Assembly: GCA_017461385.1 (NCBI GenBank)
Contig: JAFTXZ010000011.1
Location: 1-64,000 of the forward strand
Source of the DNA: Clostridia bacterium
GTDB lineage: Bacteria; Bacillota; Clostridia; Oscillospirales; CAG-272
DNA length: 64,000 nucleotides
Direction of reading: 5' to 3'
How positions within the stretch are numbered: position 1 is the stretch's first letter; each line of letters starts with the position of its first letter. Below, piece by piece: positions 27,692-35,405 of this stretch. Both the position numbers and the translations under genes were made by a program. The notes beneath the pieces are model-generated. The model saw only the letters and a program-made list of their open reading frames with translations. It ran no database searches and was not told the DNA's origin.

Positions 27692-28162
27692 TTATTCCCA
27701 ATCCTTACAAACGTCAACCCATGCAGTGTAGCCCGAATACCTTTCAAGCTCAGCAATCGTTAATTCAATTGCGCTATTGCTACTGCCACAGGCAGGAAAG
27801 ACCGTTTCAAATCGAGTCAAGGACTTGTCAAGATAGACCAAAACCCCCTCGTTTAGAGCAAAGGGACAAACTCCACCTACTGCATGACCCACCAAGGAAA
27901 CTGCCTCGTCTGGAGTAAGCATTTTTGCCTTAGTGCCAAATTGCGCCTTAAATTTTCCGTTGTCAACTCGCGCATCTCCCCCGGCAACAACTAAAATTGC
28001 GCCACCATTTACCATAAAGGAAAGGGATTTTGCAATTCGCTTAGGCTCACAGCCTAGCGCTTGGGAGGCTAATTGCACCGTAGCACTAGACACCTCAAAT
28101 TCTTTGATTCTATGTTCAATTCCAAGGGACTTAAAATATTCTTTAACTCTTTCAATAGCCAT
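27692..28162 (-). CDS. YbaK/EbsC-type aminoacyl-tRNA deacylase
   Basis: A 156-aa protein of the YbaK/ProX editing superfamily, which hydrolyses mischarged aminoacyl-tRNAs, typically Ala- or Cys-tRNA-Pro. Motifs seen: SSATVQLASQALGCEPKRIAKSL, VVAGGDARVD, GHAVGGVCPF and DKSLTRFETVFPACGSSNSAIELT. The start at 28162 is preferred over an ATG 12 nt upstream because GAGG lies 8 nt before it. The gene stands alone, and its 3' side runs into palindrome array B. Confidence 0.85.
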   Translation of the reverse strand: MAIERVKEYFKSLGIEHRIKEFEVSSATVQLASQALGCEPKRIAKSLSFMVNGGAILVVAGGDARVDNGKFKAQFGTKAKMLTPDEAVSLVGHAVGGVCPFALNEGVLVYLDKSLTRFETVFPACGSSNSAIELTIAELERYSGYTAWVDVCKDWE

Positions 28163-28277
28163 AATAAACCTCATATAAAGATATTACTAAAAGTATATCA
28201 CACAAACAGGCCCAAGTCAATTGACAAAGCATTTTTTAATTGAAATAATAATTTTAGAAAAATAAAGGGAGAATTAT

Positions 28278-30170
28278 ATGCTAAACCTTAATACAAGATT
28301 TTTTTATTCTAAGCTGAACAAATACGAAAAAAAGCTATATCGCCAAATGGCAGAAAGCCTGCTAAAGGAAAACTATGTAATAAACCACGACCTAACCTGG
28401 GATAAGGCAAACTTTTTGAAGGTATTCGAGTCGATTGTTGACGATTTCCCAGAGCTTTTTTACGTAAGCTATAGCTATTTAGACTGGTCGAAGCCTTATG
28501 TACTTAAGGTAATGGGCAAAAAATATTATACCCACGAGGAAATAGTAGAAATAAGAAAAGAGCTTGATAAAATTTACCACAAATTTGATAGCATAACCGA
28601 CCCATTTGAATTGCAGGTGGCAGTTACCGATTTTATTTGCAAGGAATATACGTATTGCGGTATCTCTCGTGGGCCTAAAACCAAACAGGAAATGCACTCA
28701 ATAGTAGGACTTATCAAAAGGAAAAGGGGCGTTTGCTCTGCCTTTTCCCAATTAGCCCAATACATATTCCAAAGACGAGGAATACCCACAGCCTATGTTG
28801 TGGGAGAGTCAAAGGATAAGGACATAGACCCTGAAAAAAGCACTCACGCATGGCTCGCTATAAAGCACGAGGGCTCCTACTATCATTGGGACATAACTGC
28901 AATTCTTGGTGAATCAAAGGATGAGGAAACTACCCAATATTGTATGTTCAACGTAACCGACAAGGAAATGCTAGAGGGCTACGAATATACAAATGAGAGC
29001 TACAAGGACCTTGTATGCGATAAAACCGACTATAATTATTATCACAAAAAGGGACTTTATTTTTGGACCTATGAGGAAATAAAAGAGGGCTTTATAAAAT
29101 TCGTAAAGGAAATGGACTACACAAGGGAAATAAATTGGTTTAATTTCCGTATCGCTCCCGAAATAGACAACGAGGAGTCCTTGGAATATACCCTAAGCCC
29201 TGCAGAAATCAACGAATATCTAAAGGGAACAGAATATTTAACAAGCAAATTTAATTGCTTTTCCTATCGCGACGGGCAAGGATACTATCGTTGCAAAATA
29301 GTAACTAGAAAAAAGATAGAAAAAAAGCTAACCATAATTCAACCAAAATTCCATTGGGAGGAAAACCCCTGTAAAAACGTACGAGAATACCTACTCGAAA
29401 AGCTTTCTCACCTTGAAAGGGACGAAATAATGGTGCTTCCCGAATATTCAAACGCAGGTGGCACAAAGGATCCCGAGGTTGAGAAGGAAAACCTAAAATA
29501 TGCAAGGGAAATGAAAAAGGCTTGCTCCAAAATGGCAAAGGAAAGACAAGCCTATGTGGCTGTAAACGTACTTGAAAAGCGAGGAGACAAGATAAAAAAT
29601 AGCACCTACCTGTACGGAAAGGATGGAGAGGTTGTCTTTGTTTACGATAAGGTACACCTGCCCCCTGCTGAAAAGAGCCTAGGTATCGTAAGGGGAGAGG
29701 GCAATTGCACAGTAGAGTGCGACGGCATACGCTTTGCCTTTATGACCTGCTACGACGTTTATTTCAATGAACAAATTGAGCATATAGCAAAATTCAAGCC
29801 AGATATAATAATATTACCAGGCTATCAAAGAGGTGAGCAGGTTGATATAATCAAGGCACAAGCAACGCTTCTTGCTTATAGGTGTAACTCCTACGTGCTT
29901 CGCTCATCCTATACAATGGGTAAGGATAACCTGGGCGGTTGTTCACTAATAGCTTCTCCAATGGGTAAGATTCTTGCCTGTCTTGGAAAGGACGAGGGAA
30001 GTGTCTCAATTACCGAAAATATTAAGCTAAAATGCTATCGTCCCGCAGGCTTTGGTGGAGAATATGTACGCAACGACAAATTCATAGACGACGGACTCTG
30101 CCCCGAGGCATTCAAAGACTCCCCCTCAAGAGGAAGGGGGACCGCAACCGCCAAACAAGACAAAAAATGA
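28278..30170 (+). CDS. Transglutaminase-like / carbon-nitrogen hydrolase fusion
   Basis: A 630-aa cytoplasmic protein with two catalytic modules. The N-terminal half is transglutaminase-like: C153 in RGVCSAFSQLAQYIF, H190 in STHAWLAIK and D205 in YYHWDIT form the expected triad. The C-terminal half is a nitrilase-type amidohydrolase: E389 in MVLPEYSNAG, K458 in VYDKVHLPP and C491 in MTCYDVYF. Between them lies a linker of about 150 aa. I do not recall this combination as a common architecture. The last residues (from about DSPSRGRGT) are encoded by an interspersed repeat at 30121-30219, so the original C-terminus was probably different. Amide chemistry on a peptide or peptidoglycan-like substrate is a guess. 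Confidence 0.75.
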   Translation: MLNLNTRFFYSKLNKYEKKLYRQMAESLLKENYVINHDLTWDKANFLKVFESIVDDFPELFYVSYSYLDWSKPYVLKVMGKKYYTHEEIVEIRKELDKIYHKFDSITDPFELQVAVTDFICKEYTYCGISRGPKTKQEMHSIVGLIKRKRGVCSAFSQLAQYIFQRRGIPTAYVVGESKDKDIDPEKSTHAWLAIKHEGSYYHWDITAILGESKDEETTQYCMFNVTDKEMLEGYEYTNESYKDLVCDKTDYNYYHKKGLYFWTYEEIKEGFIKFVKEMDYTREINWFNFRIAPEIDNEESLEYTLSPAEINEYLKGTEYLTSKFNCFSYRDGQGYYRCKIVTRKKIEKKLTIIQPKFHWEENPCKNVREYLLEKLSHLERDEIMVLPEYSNAGGTKDPEVEKENLKYAREMKKACSKMAKERQAYVAVNVLEKRGDKIKNSTYLYGKDGEVVFVYDKVHLPPAEKSLGIVRGEGNCTVECDGIRFAFMTCYDVYFNEQIEHIAKFKPDIIILPGYQRGEQVDIIKAQATLLAYRCNSYVLRSSYTMGKDNLGGCSLIASPMGKILACLGKDEGSVSITENIKLKCYRPAGFGGEYVRNDKFIDDGLCPEAFKDSPSRGRGTATAKQDKK

Positions 30171-30219
30171 AGCTAATATCAGTGGTGGTTGAGGTGTAGC
30201 CTTGTAAGAGGCGTGCCAA
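30121..30219 (+). repeat. Interspersed repeat, copy 3, overlapping a gene end
   Basis: CCCCCTCAAGAGGAAGGGGG at the left and GAGGTGTAGCCTTGTAAGAGGCG at the right (30194-30216) match the ends of the other copies. It supplies the final codons and stop of the transglutaminase-nitrilase gene. Confidence 0.65.
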
Positions 30220-30224
30220 TGTGC

Positions 30225-30399
30225 AATAAAAAACAAGCCGAGATTTCTCTCGGCTTATTTTTTTTATTAAAGACGGATTTAATTGCGTGCTTGCACGCTT
30301 ACTCCTCATTTTCTTCCTTTTCAATTTTCTTTTTAGTAACAATACACTTTTCAACTCTGTGGTCCTCAAGCTTAGTTACCTTTATGGAAAGAAGCTCTG
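30225..30399 (-). pseudogene. Truncated duplicate of the CNNM/CorC gene 3' end
   Basis: This 175-nt stretch is almost identical (four or five differences) to 33748-33921, which is the terminator and the last 34 codons of the CNNM gene. Coding remains run from 30399 to 30299 on the reverse strand. Homology breaks off abruptly at 30400. The two copies flank the metallopeptidase-lipoprotein pair as direct repeats. Positions 30400-30686 after it are AT-rich and contain no gene that I can see. Confidence 0.85.
30235..30264. terminator. Terminator in the duplicated segment
   Basis: The stem AAGCCGAG/CTCGGCTT is flanked by A- and T-runs; the same hairpin is at 33759-33787. Confidence 0.8.
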
Positions 30400-30686
30400 C
30401 TCATAGCAAAACACCCCAAGGTTCAATTGAAGTATGAATAATTTGTAAACTTTAATATTTTTCCATAAAAAGTGAAGGTTTTTGACACTAAACACACCCT
30501 TTAATAGTAGAAAGGCAAAAATTGAAAATTCCTAAAACTCCATTTTTTCAAAATTTGCTCGTTTATCTTAATAAAAGGATAATATCCTTTATTGAAAAAG
30601 AGGTGTTTCCAATGAACTGTTTGAACTGTTAAAAACCAATAACAATATAGATTTATTAGGCAATAAATGTACCACGGAGGAAAAAT

Positions 30687-33125
30687 ATGAAGAAGAGATT
30701 TTTTGCAATATTTACAGTAATTTTAATGTTACTTTCCCAAATTAAAATTTTTGCTAACGGTAGCGATATAGAATCAACAAATATCAATAATGAAAGCGCT
30801 GAAGCTATGGAAATGAATAATAGTTTTTGTTGTTCAAGCTTTTCTGATGCTACAAAAGAATCATTACGCTTGAGAGATAATGGAGATAGCTTGAATGCTA
30901 CAACAACAAATACAGTGGTATTTGAATTGAATTCTGAGCAGCAAGTAGTGGAGTTGAATTGCGAAAGCGATGGATTGACCGTTGTTTCAAATAACTATCA
31001 AAATGGGCTTGTATATGTGACATTTACATATAATGATAATGTAATTGCTCCAATGCTGACAGTAGCAGTATTGTTGGAAGATGATACGATATTAACTGCC
31101 AATATGTATGGCTATTATTTTGAAGGTCAGCTATTTGTTAGTGGGGCTTCAAAGGATGATGCTTTTGAAAAATATTGCTTGTTTTTATTAAACATTGAAG
31201 CAATAGATGAAAATCAATACAAATCAATTAGAAATACCTATTATAAACAATTCGTTTCGATAACAACAAGTACAGAACTGGCAATGCAAACAATAGTTGC
31301 TCCGGGAACAGCAGAAACTCAGGCTGCTTCTAAAACTACTTATGTAAAAGGATATATAACCTGGAATGACGACAGAGGTATTGAACACCCTTGTCAATAT
31401 GTTAAGGTTAATGTTTATGATAAGGAGGCATGGAACCCTCAACTTCTTGCAACAACATATACGAATGTAGGTGGCTTTTATTCGGTGACATTTGAAAATG
31501 AGGATATTATATGGGAGTTAGGTTGTGACCTATATATAGAGGTTTTTGCTGAGGGTGAAACAGTATCAGTAAAAAACACAAGTGGAGTTGCTTACAGCAT
31601 TAGTACAGTTGATGAGGTTATAAACAACGTAGGTAACGGAACAACAAGTACTATTAGTATTAAGTTCGAAATGATAGACGACGGCTACTTTGTAGGTGGA
31701 GATTTAGCAAAAGCTATGCAAGTATCACAGCCGGCAATTGTTGCTTCAAGGTACGCTAAAGTAATGAACAATTCACAGGCATTGGATCCGGTGGAAGTAT
31801 ACTATCCTGTGGCTGATGGGAGCTGGTATGCGAGCGGAACAAAACGCATATACTTAAGCGGAGACAGTGCTGAATATCCGGGCACTCCAAACGCCTATGC
31901 TTCTTGGGATGTTATTATGCACGAATATGGTCATCATGTTCAAAATGTTATTGGAAATATTTCTGATAATCCAGGAGGAACACATTACGTAAACACGAAC
32001 ATGGCTGATCATTACTATGAAGTTTTTTATAATATACGATTGTGCCAAGATTGCCAAGACGACGGATTAGAAATCGATAGTTTAGACTATTGCAGAAATA
32101 GAGCATTAAAACTATCGTGGGCTGAAGCATGGGCAACGGTATTTGGCTTTATGGCACAAGAATATTATATAAATTCACTACAGAACATTGAGTTTATCGG
32201 AAATGCGAGGTATGATGCATATAATATTGGTTCCTTGAATGGTATTAATTTAGAAACATATGTAGATGATGCTCCTGGAGAAACAAACGAGACAAGTATC
32301 ATAACAATACTATACAATTTATATGATTCAAATAACAATGATTTTGATAATATTTCGTTAGGGCATCAAGGTTTTTGGAATGCAACTGTTAATTCGGAAT
32401 CGTCTGTTTTGTCTGATTTTACATCGTATTTATTAGGCACTAATATCGTAAATGAGGACGATTTGAGTAATTTGTTAGACTATCAGGAAGTGAATGCCAA
32501 ACCACTTCACAATCCGGGGTGTTATACAACTTCTTTACCGACATTTCATTGGGAAGCACGTGGTGGATCATACTATTTTGAAAACAACGCATTTAATCTG
32601 ATATTCTACAATATATATGGTGACGAAGTGCTTGAAACACCAAGAGTAACAGATACTCAATATAAGCTTACCGAAAATGAGTGGCAAACGATACTATCAA
32701 ACTGTGGAGATCAATTCCAATGGGCTGTGATCGCTTATCAGACAGATGGCATGGAAACAGGACTATATAGATCCATTAAATCTGAAACTGTAACTGTGTC
32801 GACGATTCCTTTGAATCTTGACGTTGCTGTTCAGGGAAGTGTAGAGGAGCCTAGTGGATATGATTGGTATAAATTTACTCCTACTAGTAGTGGAACATAT
32901 ACCTTTTATACAACGGGAACCACTGATACTTATGCTGACGTCTTTAACAGAATGGCATATGGCCTTAGAACGGATAATATGATGATTTGCGACGATGACT
33001 CTGGAGATTCAACAAATTTCAAAATATCGTATTGGCTATCTGAAGGCTGTACAATTTATATAAGAGTCAGAGCTTTTTCAACGGAAATTGGTGAATATAC
33101 TCTGTACGCACATAAGGAATCTTGA
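30687..33125 (+). CDS. Secreted zinc metalloprotease with PPC domain
   Basis: An 812-aa exported protein. Residues 1-23 are a signal peptide. About 210-300 resemble a carboxypeptidase-regulatory beta-sandwich (YVKGYITWNDDRG...GGFYSVTF). The protease core carries HEYGHH with H412, E413 and H416, and a probable third ligand E480 in SWAEAWATV. About 610-700 look like a fibronectin-III-type domain and about 710-808 like a bacterial pre-peptidase C-terminal (PPC) domain ending DDDSGDSTNFKISYWLSEG. It likely degrades extracellular protein. Its AT-rich codons (ATA, AAT, GAA) differ from its neighbours, and the gene lies inside a segment bounded by 175-nt direct repeats, so it was probably acquired. 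GGAGG precedes the start. Confidence 0.8.
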   Translation: MKKRFFAIFTVILMLLSQIKIFANGSDIESTNINNESAEAMEMNNSFCCSSFSDATKESLRLRDNGDSLNATTTNTVVFELNSEQQVVELNCESDGLTVVSNNYQNGLVYVTFTYNDNVIAPMLTVAVLLEDDTILTANMYGYYFEGQLFVSGASKDDAFEKYCLFLLNIEAIDENQYKSIRNTYYKQFVSITTSTELAMQTIVAPGTAETQAASKTTYVKGYITWNDDRGIEHPCQYVKVNVYDKEAWNPQLLATTYTNVGGFYSVTFENEDIIWELGCDLYIEVFAEGETVSVKNTSGVAYSISTVDEVINNVGNGTTSTISIKFEMIDDGYFVGGDLAKAMQVSQPAIVASRYAKVMNNSQALDPVEVYYPVADGSWYASGTKRIYLSGDSAEYPGTPNAYASWDVIMHEYGHHVQNVIGNISDNPGGTHYVNTNMADHYYEVFYNIRLCQDCQDDGLEIDSLDYCRNRALKLSWAEAWATVFGFMAQEYYINSLQNIEFIGNARYDAYNIGSLNGINLETYVDDAPGETNETSIITILYNLYDSNNNDFDNISLGHQGFWNATVNSESSVLSDFTSYLLGTNIVNEDDLSNLLDYQEVNAKPLHNPGCYTTSLPTFHWEARGGSYYFENNAFNLIFYNIYGDEVLETPRVTDTQYKLTENEWQTILSNCGDQFQWAVIAYQTDGMETGLYRSIKSETVTVSTIPLNLDVAVQGSVEEPSGYDWYKFTPTSSGTYTFYTTGTTDTYADVFNRMAYGLRTDNMMICDDDSGDSTNFKISYWLSEGCTIYIRVRAFSTEIGEYTLYAHKES

Positions 33126-33154
33126 AAATTAGTATTTTAAGAAAGGGGACTGTC

Positions 33155-33727
33155 ATGAAAAAATTTCTATCGATTACGTTAGCAACCTTTATCCTCTTAG
33201 TTGGCTTGGCTTCTTGCCAAGCTCCAAGCAACGAAAATGATTGCCCCGAGCAAGCTACTGTTGAGGCTGGATTTAGTGGCAGTAACGGTTGTGTTGAAGA
33301 GTGGACGGCGTTGTATTGCGCGTACAGATTTGATAATTGCATTTATGATAGCAAGGAAATTAAATTTACACTTTATTTTGGTGCATCATTGCCCCAACCC
33401 CGGGATAATGAAGCGAAAACACCAATTTATGTTAAGCTGAGAAATAATGATGGAAAAGAAATTATATTACATGAGTTTACAGTAGATGAAATACTTACAG
33501 AAGAATATTCATGTAATTATGATATTGATGCCAAAAGAAAAGTTTTTAATCATAGTGAGGAGATTGTTTTAACAGAAGAGATACTTACAAAAGACAATGG
33601 TCACATAACTGTTCAAATTGAACATGTCTACGAGGAAGGCAAGCGAAATCATGGAACCTCAGCCGTGGGCTTTAACTACAAGATAGAAAACGGCAAAGTG
33701 CGAATATCATCTAAGCAAAATTATTAA
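33155..33727 (+). CDS. Lipoprotein of unknown function
   Basis: A 190-aa lipoprotein: signal sequence followed by the lipobox VGLASC with C21 as the lipidated residue. The mature part has no recognised domain; a central beta-rich region (KEIKFTLYFGASLPQPRDNEAKTPIYVKLRNNDGKEI) looks like a beta-sandwich. The start at 33155 is preferred to an earlier in-frame ATG because a ribosome-binding site and the signal peptide follow it. It begins 29 nt after the metalloprotease stop, shares its AT-rich composition and was probably acquired with it. Confidence 0.7.
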   Translation: MKKFLSITLATFILLVGLASCQAPSNENDCPEQATVEAGFSGSNGCVEEWTALYCAYRFDNCIYDSKEIKFTLYFGASLPQPRDNEAKTPIYVKLRNNDGKEIILHEFTVDEILTEEYSCNYDIDAKRKVFNHSEEIVLTEEILTKDNGHITVQIEHVYEEGKRNHGTSAVGFNYKIENGKVRISSKQNY

Positions 33728-33747
33728 AAAGGTATGAATGTGTACTA

Positions 33748-33921
33748 AATAAAAAAACAAGCCGAGATTTCTCTCGGCTTGTTTTTTATTAAAGACGGAT
33801 TTAATTGCGTGCTTGCACGCTTACTCCTCATTTTCTTCCTTTTCGATTTTCTTTTTAGTAACAATACACTTCTCAACTCTGTGGTCCTCAAGCTTAGTTA
33901 CCTTTATGGAAAGAAGCTCTG
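33748..33921 (-). repeat. Direct repeat, native copy (end of the CNNM gene)
   Basis: This is the in-place counterpart of 30225-30399. It contains the terminator at 33759-33787 and the end of the intact CNNM gene. Confidence 0.85.
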
Positions 33922-35152
33922 TTTCAAGCTCAAAAACTGTTCCGTCATCAGGAATTGCGTCAATAGAGCCTAAAATGTAGCCACCAAAGGTGTCGTAATC
34001 CTCAGTGTCAATAGTAATATCAAGCTCCTTGCACACGTCATCAATTGGGGCAGTACCGGAAATTTCCCACACGTCCTCGCCCTTTTTCTCAATTTCAACC
34101 ACCTTGACGTCGTCCTTATCGTTAAGCTCACCAACAAGCACCTCAAGCAGGTCGTGCATTGTAACAACACCACTTGTTCCACCATATTCGTCAATAACAA
34201 TGGCAAAGTAGTTTCTCGTTTCCTTCATCTTTTCAAAAAGGGTGTCAGCCTTTATAGTTTCAGGCACTAAGAATGGCTTTTCAACGGTCTTTTTTATGGC
34301 AGTTTCTTGGTCCTTGCACTCTGAACGGAAGAACTTTTTAGCATTCAAAACACCCATAATGTCGTCAGTATTGCCACGACAAACAGGGTAGAAGCCGTGC
34401 CTTGTGGAAATAATTGTCTTTTTCCAATCTGCAAAGGAATCGTCAAGATAAAGGAAGGTAACGTCTGTACGGTGAGTACAAATTTCCGACACGGAAATAT
34501 CATCAAATTCAAAAATGTTTTGAATCATTTCGTTTTCGCTTTCATCAATTTCACCACTTAGGGAGCTGGAGTTAACCATAAGTCTGATTTCCTCCTCAGT
34601 AACCTTGGAGTCCTCCTCATCGGGATTGATTCTGAATAGTCTTAAGATTCCATTTGTTGTCTTTGTCAAAATCCAAACAAAGGGAGTAAAGCAAACAGAA
34701 ACAAAGGACAAAAGTCCAGAGATGCCAAGGGCAGTTTTTTCTGGATTCTTCATAGCCATTCTCTTAGGCACAAGCTCGCCAAAAACAATGGAGAAGAAGG
34801 ATAAAATAAGAGTGATAAGCAAAACGCAAACGGATTCAACGGTTGCCTTAGCTGTTTCGTTGGTAACTGAAAGCCAATTTATAACGGCATCACTCAAAAG
34901 CTCACCGAAGCTATCTGCAGCAAAGGCAGAGCCAAGCAAGGAGGCAAGAGTAATTGCCACCTGTATGGTAGATAAAAACTTAGATGGGTTAGAGCTGATT
35001 TTCAAAAGCCTTTTAGCGCTTCTGTTTCCCTCCTCGCCTAGCTTTTCAAGCTTAGCTGAGCTTGAGGAAATAACTGCAATTTCAGCGCTTGCAAAAATTG
35101 CGTTTAGTGAAATAAGAACAATTTGTAATATAATCGGTAATATGTATTCCAT
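33821..35152 (-). CDS. CNNM/CorC-type (hemolysin C family) membrane transporter
   Basis: A 443-aa protein with the standard domain order: DUF21/CNNM membrane domain (about 1-190, with LNAIFASAEIAVISSS and FGELVPKRMAMKNPEK), paired CBS domains (about 205-335, IDEYGGTSGVVTMHDLLEVLVG) and a CorC_HlyC domain (about 345-435, DYDTFGGYILGSIDAIPDDGTVF). Family members are linked to Mg2+ or other divalent cation export and tolerance. Its leader holds a 13-codon reading frame and an intrinsic terminator, suggesting transcription attenuation. The gene's 3' end has been duplicated at 30225-30399. Confidence 0.9.
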   Translation of the reverse strand: MEYILPIILQIVLISLNAIFASAEIAVISSSSAKLEKLGEEGNRSAKRLLKISSNPSKFLSTIQVAITLASLLGSAFAADSFGELLSDAVINWLSVTNETAKATVESVCVLLITLILSFFSIVFGELVPKRMAMKNPEKTALGISGLLSFVSVCFTPFVWILTKTTNGILRLFRINPDEEDSKVTEEEIRLMVNSSSLSGEIDESENEMIQNIFEFDDISVSEICTHRTDVTFLYLDDSFADWKKTIISTRHGFYPVCRGNTDDIMGVLNAKKFFRSECKDQETAIKKTVEKPFLVPETIKADTLFEKMKETRNYFAIVIDEYGGTSGVVTMHDLLEVLVGELNDKDDVKVVEIEKKGEDVWEISGTAPIDDVCKELDITIDTEDYDTFGGYILGSIDAIPDDGTVFELETELLSIKVTKLEDHRVEKCIVTKKKIEKEENEE

Positions 35153-35211
35153 AATGTCGGGGCAAGCCCCTTTTTTAATTCTCCTTTTTAGTAATTTTCA
35201 AAAATAAGCAC

Positions 35212-35253
35212 AAAAAGGCATTACCTGTGAAAAAAGCACAGGCAACGCCTTAT
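35212..35253 (-). terminator. Attenuator-like terminator in the CNNM leader
   Basis: Read on the reverse strand, a 14-bp stem (AGGCGTTGCCTGTG pairing with CACAGGTAATGCCT, two G:T pairs) is followed by TTTTTG. It lies between the leader peptide stop and the CNNM start. Confidence 0.75.
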
Positions 35254-35295
35254 TTACTGAAATTTCAAATATATACGACTGACGCCGTCGTCCAT
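35254..35295 (-). CDS. Putative 13-aa leader peptide (MDDGVSRIYLKFQ)
   Basis: A tiny frame with a good ribosome-binding site (AAGGAG 8 nt upstream) starts 47 nt after the -10 box of the CNNM promoter. It encodes MDDGVSRIYLKFQ and its stop codon lies at the foot of the terminator stem at 35212-35253. The arrangement is that of a leader peptide whose translation controls read-through into the CNNM gene, comparable in concept to mgtL-type leaders. Expression and role are inferred from layout only. Confidence 0.5.
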   Translation of the reverse strand: MDDGVSRIYLKFQ

Positions 35296-35341
35296 GGTGT
35301 TAACTCCTTAATAATTTGCAAATTTTATAATCAACGTAGCA

Positions 35342-35370
35342 ATTATACCATACTATTAATTAAAAGTCAA
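35342..35370 (-). promoter_or_regulatory. Promoter of the CNNM leader and gene
   Basis: On the reverse strand TTGACT (35365-35370), 17 nt ending in TATGG, TATAAT (35342-35347). Confidence 0.8.
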
Positions 35371-35405
35371 TAGTAAATGCATATTGTAAGGAGAGTCTTA
35401 CCTTT

